Shown here piece by piece: positions 1 to 6,992 of a stretch of 37,668 bases of DNA (its first letter is position 1; each line of letters starts with the position of its first letter). Location: positions 1-37,668 of the forward strand of contig JAEWBS010000057.1 of NCBI GenBank assembly GCA_023391005.1. The letters are read 5' to 3'. A program made the position numbers and the translations under genes. Below the pieces are notes generated by a model. The model was not told the DNA's origin, made no database searches, and saw only the letters and a program-made list of their open reading frames with translations. The DNA comes from Bacillota bacterium. GTDB lineage: Bacteria; Bacillota; Clostridia; Oscillospirales; Ruminococcaceae.

Positions 1-2
1 GC

Positions 3-1316
3 TCGGGCATGTTCCCGCTCGTGCAGATTCTGCTGGCGCAGGGGCACAGCATCTCGGGCTCGGACAATAACCCGGGCGACACGATTGATCAGGAACGCGC
101 CATGGGGGTGCGGGTCACGATCGGCCACGACGCGGCCAATGTTCAAACCGCCGACGCGGTTGTTTATTCCGCCGCGATCATGGCTGACAATGTCGAGCTG
201 GTCGCCGCGCGTGAACGCGGTATTCCGGTCATCGAGCGCAGCGAGATGCTTGGCCTTTTGACCCGCCGCTATAACAACTGCGTCTGCGTCGCGGGCACCC
301 ACGGCAAAACGACCACGACCTCGATGATCACCTATCTGATGCTGGCCTCAAACCTCGACCCCTCGGCTGTGATCGGCGGCAAGGTCAACGCCATCGGCGG
401 CAGCGGCCGCGCGGGGCTGTCGCAGACCATGGTGGTCGAGGCGTGCGAGTTTGTCGATACCTTTTTGCACCTCTCGCCCGATATTGCCGTGATCCTCAAC
501 ATCGACGCCGACCACCTTGATTATTTTAAGACGCTTGAGAACATTATCCGCTCGTTCAGGCGCTTTTGTGAATTGACCTCCCATACCGTCATCTATAACG
601 GCGACGACGAGAACTCCCGCAAGGCGGTCGAAGGCCTCGACAAGAAGCTGATCAGCTTCGGCCTGTCGGATCAAAACGATTATTACGCCGAGAATATCCG
701 CTGGCAGGGCGGCTCGCGCTGCGACTTTGACCTGATAAAAAACGGCAAAAAGGTTACCGCGCTGCAACTGAATATACCCGGCACACACAACGTGCTCAAC
801 GCGGTGGCCGCCTGCGCGGCAGCGCTTGAGGCGGGTTCCAAGCCCGAAAAGCTGGCCGAGGGACTCTCAGCCTTCACCGGCGCGCACCGTCGGTTTGAGA
901 TTCTGGGCAATATTAACGGCGTGACGGTCGCCGACGACTACGCACACCACCCCGCTGAGCTATCCGCAACGCTTAACGCCGCAAAATCGCTCGACTATAA
1001 CAGCGTCTGGGCGGTGTTTCAGCCGTTTACCTTCTCCCGTACCGCTATGCTGCTCGACGATTTTGCCAAGGTGCTGCCGATTGCCGACCATGTCGTGATG
1101 TCGGCGATTATGGGCGGGCGCGAGGTGAACACCTACGGCATCACGACTGAGGATCTCGCGGTCAAAATTCCGGGCAGCGTCTGGTTTGAAACCTTTGAGG
1201 AGATCGCCGAGTATGTGCTCGCAAACGCGCAGGAGGGAGATCTTGTCCTGACGCTCGGCTGCGGCGACGTCTATAAATGCGCTAAGCTCATGCTGGGCAT
1301 GGCGGTTCCAAAATAA
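3..1316 (+). CDS. murC: UDP-N-acetylmuramate--L-alanine ligase MurC, 5'-truncated by window edge
   Basis: MurC adds L-alanine to UDP-MurNAc with ATP in the cytoplasm, the first step in building the peptidoglycan stem peptide. The reading frame is open to the window edge: codons for Ser-Gly precede the first Met at position 9, as in the Rossmann start of Mur ligases, so about 15-20 N-terminal residues are missing. The ATP-binding loop GTHGKTTTT lies about 96 residues after that Met. A Mur-ligase central domain follows (DHLDYF, NGDDENS), then AHHPAE and the C-terminal domain ending at TAA 1314-1316. The visible 435 residues fit a family of about 450. A strong terminator follows 15 bp later. Family assignment is firm. 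Confidence 0.95.
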   Translation, partial: SGMFPLVQILLAQGHSISGSDNNPGDTIDQERAMGVRVTIGHDAANVQTADAVVYSAAIMADNVELVAARERGIPVIERSEMLGLLTRRYNNCVCVAGTHGKTTTTSMITYLMLASNLDPSAVIGGKVNAIGGSGRAGLSQTMVVEACEFVDTFLHLSPDIAVILNIDADHLDYFKTLENIIRSFRRFCELTSHTVIYNGDDENSRKAVEGLDKKLISFGLSDQNDYYAENIRWQGGSRCDFDLIKNGKKVTALQLNIPGTHNVLNAVAACAAALEAGSKPEKLAEGLSAFTGAHRRFEILGNINGVTVADDYAHHPAELSATLNAAKSLDYNSVWAVFQPFTFSRTAMLLDDFAKVLPIADHVVMSAIMGGREVNTYGITTEDLAVKIPGSVWFETFEEIAEYVLANAQEGDLVLTLGCGDVYKCAKLMLGMAVPK

Positions 1317-1331
1317 ACCCTTGCCCCTGAA

Positions 1332-1376
1332 AAAACGGCAGTAAGGCCTCCGTCTCGGATGCTTTACTGCCGTTTT
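1332..1376 (+). terminator. Intrinsic terminator after murC
   Basis: A 13-bp perfect inverted repeat (arms 1332-1344 and 1364-1376, AAAACGGCAGTAA and its complement) surrounds a 19-nt loop and ends in TTTT. It starts 15 bp after the murC stop and should end the murC transcript. Confidence 0.85.
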
Positions 1377-1672
1377 GATATGATTATGGTGTCAAAAAGG
1401 CTGCCGGTATCATAACATGGCATTAATGGGCGCCTTGAATCAGCGGCGGGGCATTTATTCCGAGTGATCGGCCCGCCGAATATTGAACACAAAAGGCGGT
1501 CAATACCGTGACAGGCATCCGCATGGAGAAATTTGAATAGTATGGGGTAGCAACCATCGCGGTTGAACTTATTATTCGGATGCTGGGGCTTCTTTTAAGT
1601 TTAACCGCATGTAAGCAAAATGGCGTTATCAATCCGAGTGATAAGTCAAACTGCTGTAAAAATCCATTCCTG
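1377..1672. other. About 300-bp gap between two terminators, no convincing gene
   Basis: No open frame here has a start with a ribosome binding site and a recognisable protein. A short frame from ATG 1580 to TAA 1750 (56 aa) begins with a lipoprotein-like stretch (LGLLLSLTAC). It has no Shine-Dalgarno sequence and runs through the next terminator and the glmS promoter, so it is more likely a decayed remnant than a gene. No tRNA-like or known riboswitch pattern was seen. Confidence 0.4.
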
Positions 1673-1715
1673 TATAAAACACCCCGCGATACAGCATTTT
1701 GCGGGGTGTTTTATA
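1673..1715. terminator. Strong bidirectional terminator upstream of the glmS promoter
   Basis: A perfect 15-bp inverted repeat (arms 1673-1687 and 1701-1715) has a GC core (CACCCCGC/GCGGGGTG) flanked by A-tract and T-tract. It can end transcription in either direction and insulates the glmS promoter that starts 8 bp later. Confidence 0.8.
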
Positions 1716-1722
1716 AATACGG

Positions 1723-1751
1723 TTGCAGTTTTGTGGCCTTTATGCCATAAT
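1723..1751 (+). promoter_or_regulatory. Sigma-A promoter for glmS
   Basis: The -35 box TTGCAG (1723-1728) and the -10 box CATAAT (1746-1751) are separated by exactly 17 bp. Transcription would start near 1758. This gives a leader of about 400 nt that contains the glmS ribozyme. Confidence 0.75.
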
Positions 1752-1840
1752 AGCTGTAAATGATTGTCAAGGAGGTGACAAATACAGCAACAGCGATTCA
1801 TGAAGCAAAGGAGTGATGCCTGAAAAAAATGTGCGAACAA

Positions 1841-1990
1841 GCGCCAGTTCCGTCCGTGAGTGGGCGGATGACGAGGAGAGAGGCTATCGAAAATTCGGCG
1901 GATGCCTCTCCGTTCTCCTCCTTGGGAATGTCAGGCAGGCGGCAAAGCTGTGGGGTGACCCGCAGGACAAATCCGGCCTGCACAAGGACT
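1841..1990 (+). ncRNA. glmS ribozyme (GlcN6P-activated self-cleaving RNA)
   Basis: This is the glucosamine-6-phosphate-dependent self-cleaving leader of glmS. The 5' end reads AA then GCGCC, so cleavage is predicted between A1840 and G1841. P1 is a 7-bp helix TCCGTCC/GGGCGGA with loop GTGAGT. It is followed by the family's conserved core: GACGAGGAG, then TATCG and TTCGGCGGATGCCTC around 1871-1909. The 3' half forms nested helices TCCTTG (1919-1924) with CAAGGA (1983-1988), and GCAGGC (1935-1940) with GCCTGC (1976-1981). Core motifs, order and position upstream of glmS all match Rfam family RF00234 as I remember it. In the known system, high GlcN6P triggers cleavage and decay of the glmS mRNA. 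Confidence 0.93.
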
Positions 1991-1998
1991 GATACGGC

Positions 1999-2023
1999 TT
2001 CTCAATAAAAATTTTATTGAGAA
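1999..2023 (+). repeat. Palindromic hairpin just after the ribozyme
   Basis: Twelve-base arms (TTCTCAATAAAA and its exact complement, 1999-2010 and 2012-2023) flank a single A. It begins 9 nt after the ribozyme core. No T-tract follows, so it is not an ordinary terminator. Its role is unknown. Confidence 0.6.
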
Positions 2024-2081
2024 CAGCCCGGCTGTGCTGTGCTGCATTTTTGCTTTTGCAAGCGAAACGTATCTTTTAAAA

Positions 2082-2120
2082 TTCCGTCTAAAAATTCCGT
2101 TTTATAATTTTTAGATGGAA
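2082..2120 (+). repeat. 15-bp hairpin between ribozyme and glmS start
   Basis: Arms 2082-2096 and 2106-2120 pair with one G-U wobble around the loop CCGTTTTAT. The hairpin ends 33 nt before the Shine-Dalgarno sequence AGGAG (2154-2158). It could protect or expose the cleaved glmS mRNA, but that is inference. Confidence 0.55.
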
Positions 2121-2165
2121 CCACTATAAAATTTGACATCTTAATATTGATATAGGAGTTTTTGT

Positions 2166-3983
2166 ATGTGTGGAATTATAGGATATTCCGGGCACCGCTG
2201 CGCCAGCGACGTGTTGTTGGAGGGCCTGAGCCGATTGGAGTACCGCGGATATGATTCCGCCGGTATTCTCGTGAGCGAGAACGGTGCTTTTGTCACGGTT
2301 AAGCGCGAGGGACGGCTCGATAATCTGAAGGCCTCGCTCGAGAATTTCACCCTGCACGGCACCTGCGGCATGGGCCATACCCGATGGGCGACCCACGGCG
2401 GCCCCACCGATGAAAATGCCCACCCCCATGGCACCGAGCGTGTTATGCTGGTGCACAACGGCATCATCGAAAATTATCTTACCCTAAAGTCGGTGCTGGT
2501 CGAGCAGGGCTACACCTTTTTATCCCAGACCGACACCGAAATTGCCGCCTGCTATCTCGATTACTGCTACCACGGCGACCCGATAGACGCCATCCGGGAA
2601 GCGCTGCAAAAAATTGAGGGCGCGTACGCCTTTGTCATCATGTTCTCGGATCATCCCGACACACTGTACGCGGTGCGCAAGGACGGCCCGCTGATCGCGG
2701 CGCCCGGGGACGGCGAAAACTTTCTCGCTTCGGATATTACGGCGGTCATCGGCTATACCAACCGTTATTTTGTGCTGGAGGAAGGCGAAATTGCCGTCCT
2801 TAACCCCGACAGTATCCGCGTGTTTGGTCTGGACGGCGGCGAGCGTCAGAAAACGGTGCAGACAGTCAGCTGGAACGTCGATCAGGCGCAGAAGGAAGGC
2901 TACCAGCACTTTATGCTCAAGGAAATTCACGAGCAGCCCGACGCGCTGCGGCACACCCTAACGCCGCGCATCAAGGACGGTCTGCCCTGCTTTGAGCACG
3001 ACCATCTGCCGGAGGACTTTTTCTCCCGCTTTAATCAGATTAAAATTGTCGCCTGCGGCACCGCGATGCACGCCGGTCTTGTTGGGCGCGATCTCATCGA
3101 GCGTCTGGCGCGCGTGCCGGTTCAGGTTGATCTGGCCAGCGAGTTCCGTTACCGCACGCCGATCATCGGCGCGGAGGATCTGGTAATCATCATTTCGCAG
3201 TCGGGCGAGACGGCCGACAGTCTGGCCGCGCTGCGGCTTGCAAAATCGATGGGCGTCACGACGCTGGCGATCGTCAACGTGGCCGGTTCGTCCATTGCGC
3301 GCGAGGCCGACCACGCCATTCTCACCTATGCGGGGCCTGAAATTTCGGTTGCGAGCACCAAGGCCTATTCGGTGCAGCTGGCTGTTTTGTACCTGATCGC
3401 CTTCTCAATGGCTGCCGCAAACGGTCATTTGACGCAAGAGGAGACACAGGCGCTTGTCGCGTCGCTGAACGCCGTGCCGGACGCGGTTCGCGGTGTTTTC
3501 TCCTACCAGACCGCGATTGAGCGCGCTGCCGAGGGCTTTGAGCGCAGCGAGGACCTGTTCTTTCTTGGCCGCGGCATGGATTGGGCGCTCGCCTGCGAGG
3601 GTTCGTTAAAGCTCAAAGAAATTTCGTATATTCACTGCGAGGCTTGCGCCGCCGGTGAGCTTAAGCACGGTACCATCTCGCTGATCACCGACGGTACCCC
3701 TGTTATCGCGCTGTGCACACAGGATAAGCTGATCCCCAAGATGCTCTCAAACATCAAGGAAGTCAAGGCCAGAGGTGCTGTCGTGACGCTCATCGCCAAA
3801 AAAGGCGAGTCGGTCTCGCAGGATGTAGCCGATACGCTGCTGCTGCTCGACGCGTTGGACGACATGTTTATGCCGTTTACCGCTGTCACGGTATTGCAGT
3901 TTATCGCCTATTACACCGCCCGTTTAAGGGGCTGCGACATCGACAAGCCCCGCAATCTGGCAAAGTCGGTAACCGTTGAATAA
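2166..3983 (+). CDS. glmS: Glutamine--fructose-6-phosphate aminotransferase (isomerizing) GlmS
   Basis: GlmS makes glucosamine-6-phosphate from fructose-6-phosphate and glutamine, the entry step to UDP-GlcNAc for the cell wall. After Met removal the protein starts CGIIGYSG, exposing the N-terminal nucleophile Cys of class II glutamine amidotransferases. This domain covers about residues 1-220 (HTRWATHG and VHNGIIEN visible). Two SIS sugar-isomerase domains follow (about 285-420 and 455-590) with the SQSGET phosphosugar loop and ASTKAYS. The C-terminus KPRNLAKSVTVE is the family's usual end. The 605-aa length is normal. AGGAG at 2154-2158 supports the ATG. Control by the upstream ribozyme is expected. 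Confidence 0.97.
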   Translation: MCGIIGYSGHRCASDVLLEGLSRLEYRGYDSAGILVSENGAFVTVKREGRLDNLKASLENFTLHGTCGMGHTRWATHGGPTDENAHPHGTERVMLVHNGIIENYLTLKSVLVEQGYTFLSQTDTEIAACYLDYCYHGDPIDAIREALQKIEGAYAFVIMFSDHPDTLYAVRKDGPLIAAPGDGENFLASDITAVIGYTNRYFVLEEGEIAVLNPDSIRVFGLDGGERQKTVQTVSWNVDQAQKEGYQHFMLKEIHEQPDALRHTLTPRIKDGLPCFEHDHLPEDFFSRFNQIKIVACGTAMHAGLVGRDLIERLARVPVQVDLASEFRYRTPIIGAEDLVIIISQSGETADSLAALRLAKSMGVTTLAIVNVAGSSIAREADHAILTYAGPEISVASTKAYSVQLAVLYLIAFSMAAANGHLTQEETQALVASLNAVPDAVRGVFSYQTAIERAAEGFERSEDLFFLGRGMDWALACEGSLKLKEISYIHCEACAAGELKHGTISLITDGTPVIALCTQDKLIPKMLSNIKEVKARGAVVTLIAKKGESVSQDVADTLLLLDALDDMFMPFTAVTVLQFIAYYTARLRGCDIDKPRNLAKSVTVE

Positions 3984-3993
3984 ACCAATGTCC

Positions 3994-4029
3994 AAAAAGA
4001 CGGCGTCGTTACAACGACGCCGCCTTTTT
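3994..4029 (+). terminator. Intrinsic terminator after glmS
   Basis: A GC-rich hairpin CGGCGTCGTT/AACGACGCCG (4001-4010 and 4013-4022), preceded by AAAAAG and followed by CTTTTT, lies about 10 bp after the glmS stop. Confidence 0.9.
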
Positions 4030-4147
4030 AACTTAATAAAATGATATTCACAAAACTAGTGGTACCAATACCGCATCAAGCAGCGGCTTCGATATGTAGA
4101 AAATGCTGAAACGCGGTTGCCCGATCAGCAGCCCGGGCGACCCTGCG

Positions 4148-4639
4148 CTATTCGCTTCTGCTTCTGTTTACGCCTTCGCGCTCGTTTTCATCTTCATCTT
4201 CGTCTTCCTGCCCGGCCTTCTTCTTTCCAAACAGGATCTGCGCGATCGTCGGAACGGGCTTGACATAATCCAGTTTGGGGATGTAGAGATATTTTCGCAC
4301 CATATAGAGCAGCGCCATCGAAACCACCGAGATCATATTCTCAAGCGGCGTGGTGTGCTCGACGATCATCTGGCGCGCAATCGCGAGCAGCATGATCTCG
4401 AGAACCGAATCAAGCGTGTGGGTGCACAGCATTCGTATAAATTCAATGCCGAGCACAAGCGTTGCCGCTGCGCTTAAAAGCACCGAAAACTCTTTGGGAC
4501 TTTCTATTAGCTGTGCCGGAGCAAAGTCGCGCAATAAGCCGAAGCAAGCGGAGAGAAGTGCCGCAATCAGCAAAAAACCTATCAGTATCTCCATTGTGGC
4601 GGTCAGGCGGTACATCAGATCACGCGTACTCCATTTCAT
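4148..4639 (-). CDS. PsiE-like four-helix membrane protein
   Basis: This looks like a member of the phosphate-starvation-inducible PsiE family (PF06146), small inner-membrane proteins of unknown function. About four membrane segments are visible: residues 16-36, 51-73, 79-98 with EIMLLAIARQMIVEH, and 104-120. The family-like stretch ARQMIVEHTTPLE sits between the third and fourth. The tail is cytoplasmic-looking and very acidic (QEDEDEDENE). The start is set at ATG 4639 because AAAAGGAG lies 7 nt upstream. A longer frame from 4663 has no such site. The gene is monocistronic with its own promoter. The assignment rests on the remembered motif, so it is moderate. Confidence 0.7.
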   Translation of the reverse strand: MKWSTRDLMYRLTATMEILIGFLLIAALLSACFGLLRDFAPAQLIESPKEFSVLLSAAATLVLGIEFIRMLCTHTLDSVLEIMLLAIARQMIVEHTTPLENMISVVSMALLYMVRKYLYIPKLDYVKPVPTIAQILFGKKKAGQEDEDEDENEREGVNRSRSE

Positions 4640-4681
4640 CGCAAGACTCCTTTTCGATTGCATATTTCAATATTTTAAATT

Positions 4682-4710
4682 ATTATATCATGCGCCGTAT
4701 GTCGTTGAAA
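4682..4710 (-). promoter_or_regulatory. Promoter for the PsiE-like gene
   Basis: Read on the minus strand, TTTCAA (4705-4710) and TATAAT (4682-4687) are 17 bp apart. The start point near 4675 gives a leader of about 35 nt. Confidence 0.65.
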
Positions 4711-4804
4711 AGATAAAGGAGAAAAAAATCTTTCAATCTGCGTTCATAGCGGTGCCAAAATCAGTTTTTCTTTCGCTTCTTCTGTGTAAAAATGTTGCGG
4801 CCTG

Positions 4805-5275
4805 TTACTCTGACGCTTTGCAAACGTCGATCCAGCCTTTACTGTTGGAATAGGTTTCAAGCTCGTCAATGGTCAGCTCAATGGCGCTGTTGCCGCTGCC
4901 ACAGGCTGGGAATACCGTCTGATACGCCTTGAGCGATTCGTCGAGATAGGTGATCACACCGCTGTTGACGCCAAACGGGCAGACGCCGCCAACGGCATGT
5001 CCAATCTGTTCGACCGCCTCCTCAGGCGTGAGCATCTTGGCCTTGGTGTGAAACTGAGCCTTATATTTGGCGTTGTCAATCTTGGCCCCACCCGCCGCCA
5101 CGATGAGGATACAGTCCTCCCCCACCTTGAATGACAGCGTTTTTGCAATGCGGTCCGGCTCGCAGCCAAGCGCCTGCGCCGCCAGCGCCACCGTCGCGCT
5201 CGAGACCTCAAATTCCAGAATACGGTTTTCTATTCCATACTGTTTAAAATATTCCCTGACTTTTTCGATCGCCAT
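4805..5275 (-). CDS. YbaK/EbsC-family aminoacyl-tRNA deacylase
   Basis: This is a 156-aa single-domain member of the YbaK/ProX family, which hydrolyses amino acids wrongly attached to tRNA (typically Cys- or Ala-tRNA-Pro). Family hallmarks are AKTLSFKVGED (about 44-54), the AAGGAKIDNAKYK region (about 60-72) with the conserved lysine, and GHAVGGVCPFG (about 92-102), the glycine-rich substrate loop. The start is supported by AGGAG 8 nt before the ATG. The substrate cannot be deduced from the sequence. Upstream lies the palindrome-flanked 5306-5464 element, which would fall in or before its leader. Confidence 0.85.
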   Translation of the reverse strand: MAIEKVREYFKQYGIENRILEFEVSSATVALAAQALGCEPDRIAKTLSFKVGEDCILIVAAGGAKIDNAKYKAQFHTKAKMLTPEEAVEQIGHAVGGVCPFGVNSGVITYLDESLKAYQTVFPACGSGNSAIELTIDELETYSNSKGWIDVCKASE

Positions 5276-5305
5276 TTTGACACTCCTAAACTATTGTTTG
5301 ATTAA

Positions 5306-5464
5306 ATGCTGATATTTAATATTCCATAAAAACGGCCGTCTTAGCGGCGAATTCTTCACCCTGCTGATATTTAAAGGGGCGGCGGGACAGCCTGCTCTCC
5401 CCTCGGCGTGGTGGGGTATATAATCCGCGCGTCCATCTAAGCCGTTTTTGAATGGATATTGCAT
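5306..5464. repeat. 159-bp element with long imperfect terminal inverted repeats
   Basis: The left end (5306-5335) and right end (5441-5464) are imperfect inverted copies: AATATTCCAT and AAAAACGGC on one side are mirrored by GCCGTTTTT and ATGGATATT on the other. Inside, the 13-mer TGCTGATATTTAA occurs twice (5307-5319 and 5362-5374), and GC-rich patches could pair (GGGGCGGCGGG with CTCTCCCC). It carries no gene I believe in. It may be a small non-coding mobile repeat (MITE-like) or a structured leader of the deacylase gene. Confidence 0.45.
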
Positions 5465-5473
5465 ATAAACAGA

Positions 5474-5508
5474 AGCGGGCTGTAGCAATCTGCATTGCGA
5501 CAGCCGCT
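5474..5508 (-). terminator. Terminator of the PHP-TSCPD-DUF4364 operon
   Basis: A 15-bp hairpin with one bulge (AGCGGCTGTCGCAAT on the minus strand, arms 5494-5508 and 5474-5489) lies 8 bp beyond the DUF4364 stop. It is followed on the minus strand by a T-rich CTTCTGTTTAT. Confidence 0.75.
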
Positions 5509-5515
5509 CAAAGCA

Positions 5516-6112
5516 TTACATCGGTTCATGGTCTATCCATTCCATTGCGCCATCCTTTGCGCCCATCAGCACCGAGAGCACGGTGCGATACAGCACGGTG
5601 GGGTCGGAGATAAAATGCTGCTTCATCGTCTCGCAGACCTCGCGGGTGGGCGCATAGAGCGATACGCGCATCAAATCGTTGCCCACGTCGTTGAGCGCAA
5701 GCTCAAGCCGGAAGCCGTCGCTGGTCTCAACAATCTCGGCGTGATTTTCTCGGGCGAAACGCTCTTGAAGCACACACTGGCTCAACGCGTCGATCGCCTT
5801 TTCGCGCACAGTGCGCGGAATGCTTTTATAAAAGGTCTCAGCGGTCTTACGGCCCAGCTCGGTCACCGAGACGGTCCCCTGCTGTTCCTCCGACTGAATC
5901 TCGGTCAGATGCCCTGAGGAAAGCAGCTCACCCAGCGCGCAGGTCACCTCAAAATAATTGACAAGCCGCTCGCCCAATAGCGCACTGCTCAGCTGCGCTG
6001 AAGTGACCGGCGTCTTCATCTTGTAGAGCAGCCAGCAGATCAGGATGCGTATTTCATAGTCGGTTGTCAGCCCGCCGTGGTCGATGCCCTCGGTGAACAC
6101 CCCTTGGTTCAT
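5516..6112 (-). CDS. DUF4364 family protein (winged-helix-like)
   Basis: This 198-aa protein resembles the DUF4364 family (PF14277), common in Clostridia and of unknown function. The N-terminal part has the family-like stretch TTDYEIRILICWLLYKM (about 16-32). It looks like a helix-turn-helix or winged-helix unit (residues about 15-90: VTSAQLSSALLGE, FEVTCALGELLSSGHL, VTELGRKTAETF). The C-terminal half is a mixed alpha/beta region (about 100-195). It is the last gene of a four-gene operon, 36 bp after the unknown gene. A role as transcription factor is suggested by fold only. Confidence 0.8.
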   Translation of the reverse strand: MNQGVFTEGIDHGGLTTDYEIRILICWLLYKMKTPVTSAQLSSALLGERLVNYFEVTCALGELLSSGHLTEIQSEEQQGTVSVTELGRKTAETFYKSIPRTVREKAIDALSQCVLQERFARENHAEIVETSDGFRLELALNDVGNDLMRVSLYAPTREVCETMKQHFISDPTVLYRTVLSVLMGAKDGAMEWIDHEPM

Positions 6113-6148
6113 ATTAGCTCATCCCCTTTCGCGGCCGGTCATTGCACA

Positions 6149-6721
6149 TTATTCCACAAAGCCGGTACTCAGCATACGCTGCGCGCAGGCCCCGAAAAAC
6201 CGTGCATAGGCGCTCTCGCCAATGACGACGCAGTCGGAATATTCGTCGGCGCTGCATAAGCCCGCAAAGGTTTTGCCCACCGAGGCGGCATTCTCCTCCC
6301 CCGCGCGATGCAGATAAACATAGAGCGAAAAGGCCGCGTTGTCGTTAATTTCTTCATACAGGTGCTGGTCGGCATCCTCAAGATGCTCATAAAAGCTGCC
6401 CAGAGTGGCGTTGGCGACGATCTGATTCGGCGAATGATCTTCGACAATGCGATGCACGGCATAGGCAAACAGCAGCTTTAATTGCAGGTCAAAAATCTCG
6501 CCTTTAACATCCTCGGGCGGGCGTGTCCAGACGCAATCGACCAGATCCTCGACGTATTGCACGCCGAGCTTTCGCGCCCGGGCGGTGTTGCCGTTGGCGC
6601 GCTGCTGCAAAAACAGGTCGATGTTGTCGTCCGCAACGGGGTTGTCTGAGACAAACAGCTTAGAGAGGTCGTCCGGCGCAATCTTGACGTCGTCGTCGTT
6701 ATAAGACCCAAGCATGAGCAT
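6149..6721 (-). CDS. Uncharacterised acidic helical protein in the PHP operon
   Basis: I do not recognise this 190-aa protein. It is acidic and predicted mostly helical, with no signal peptide, membrane segment or metal-binding motif. Notable stretches are NDDDVKIAPDDLSKLFVSDN near the start and a helical core (KGEIFDLQLKLLFAYAVHRIVED, YEEINDNAAFSLYVYLHRAG). The ATG at 6721 is chosen because GGAGG lies 5 nt upstream and the start overlaps the preceding stop as TGATG, which implies translational coupling. A GTG at 6724 and an ATG at 6715 are alternatives. Its fixed place between a TSCPD protein and DUF4364 suggests a clade-specific housekeeping role. Confidence 0.75.
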   Translation of the reverse strand: MLMLGSYNDDDVKIAPDDLSKLFVSDNPVADDNIDLFLQQRANGNTARARKLGVQYVEDLVDCVWTRPPEDVKGEIFDLQLKLLFAYAVHRIVEDHSPNQIVANATLGSFYEHLEDADQHLYEEINDNAAFSLYVYLHRAGEENAASVGKTFAGLCSADEYSDCVVIGESAYARFFGACAQRMLSTGFVE

Positions 6722-6987
6722 CACATCCTCCGGTTAGATTTATCCAGCGCCTCCTGCAAGGCTCGGGAGAGTTGATCAGGGCAAGACGTGCTTTTTAGAC
6801 CACAGGTCGTCCCTTTTAGGCGGTCGGCGACGTCTGAGGCCTTCATGCCGACCACCAGTTGGCTGATTCCGGCAAGATTGCCCGCACAGCCGCCCGTAAA
6901 AGTCATCTTTTGAATGACGCCGTCTTCCGACAGGTCAAAAGAGATTTTTCTGGCACAAACGCCCTTGGGCGAAAACTCATAAATCAT
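6721..6987 (-). CDS. TSCPD domain protein, TIGR03905 family
   Basis: This 88-aa protein is a stand-alone TSCPD domain, a small fold also found at the C-terminus of vitamin-B12-dependent ribonucleotide reductases. The diagnostic TSCPDQL motif is at about residues 67-73. Several cysteines (ARK-preceding C11, GGCAGN C34, TTCG C62, SCPD C69) could bind metal. Its function is unknown. The start is 5 bp after the PHP gene's stop, and its own stop TGA overlaps the next ATG by one base. Confidence 0.85.
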   Translation of the reverse strand: MIYEFSPKGVCARKISFDLSEDGVIQKMTFTGGCAGNLAGISQLVVGMKASDVADRLKGTTCGLKSTSCPDQLSRALQEALDKSNRRM

Positions 6988-6992
6988 CGCGG

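Noticed and set aside
348..788. 146-aa minus-strand frame inside murC
   Set aside because: It overlaps a firmly identified gene and has no start signals or protein-like features.
1799..1822. Seven-codon mini-ORF before the glmS ribozyme
   Set aside because: It is too short, its ATG is far from the nearby GGAGG, and ribozyme control already explains the leader.
5291..5488. 65-aa minus-strand frame across the palindromic element
   Set aside because: It has no ribosome binding site, lies across inverted repeats and has no recognisable domain; the repeat explains the sequence better.
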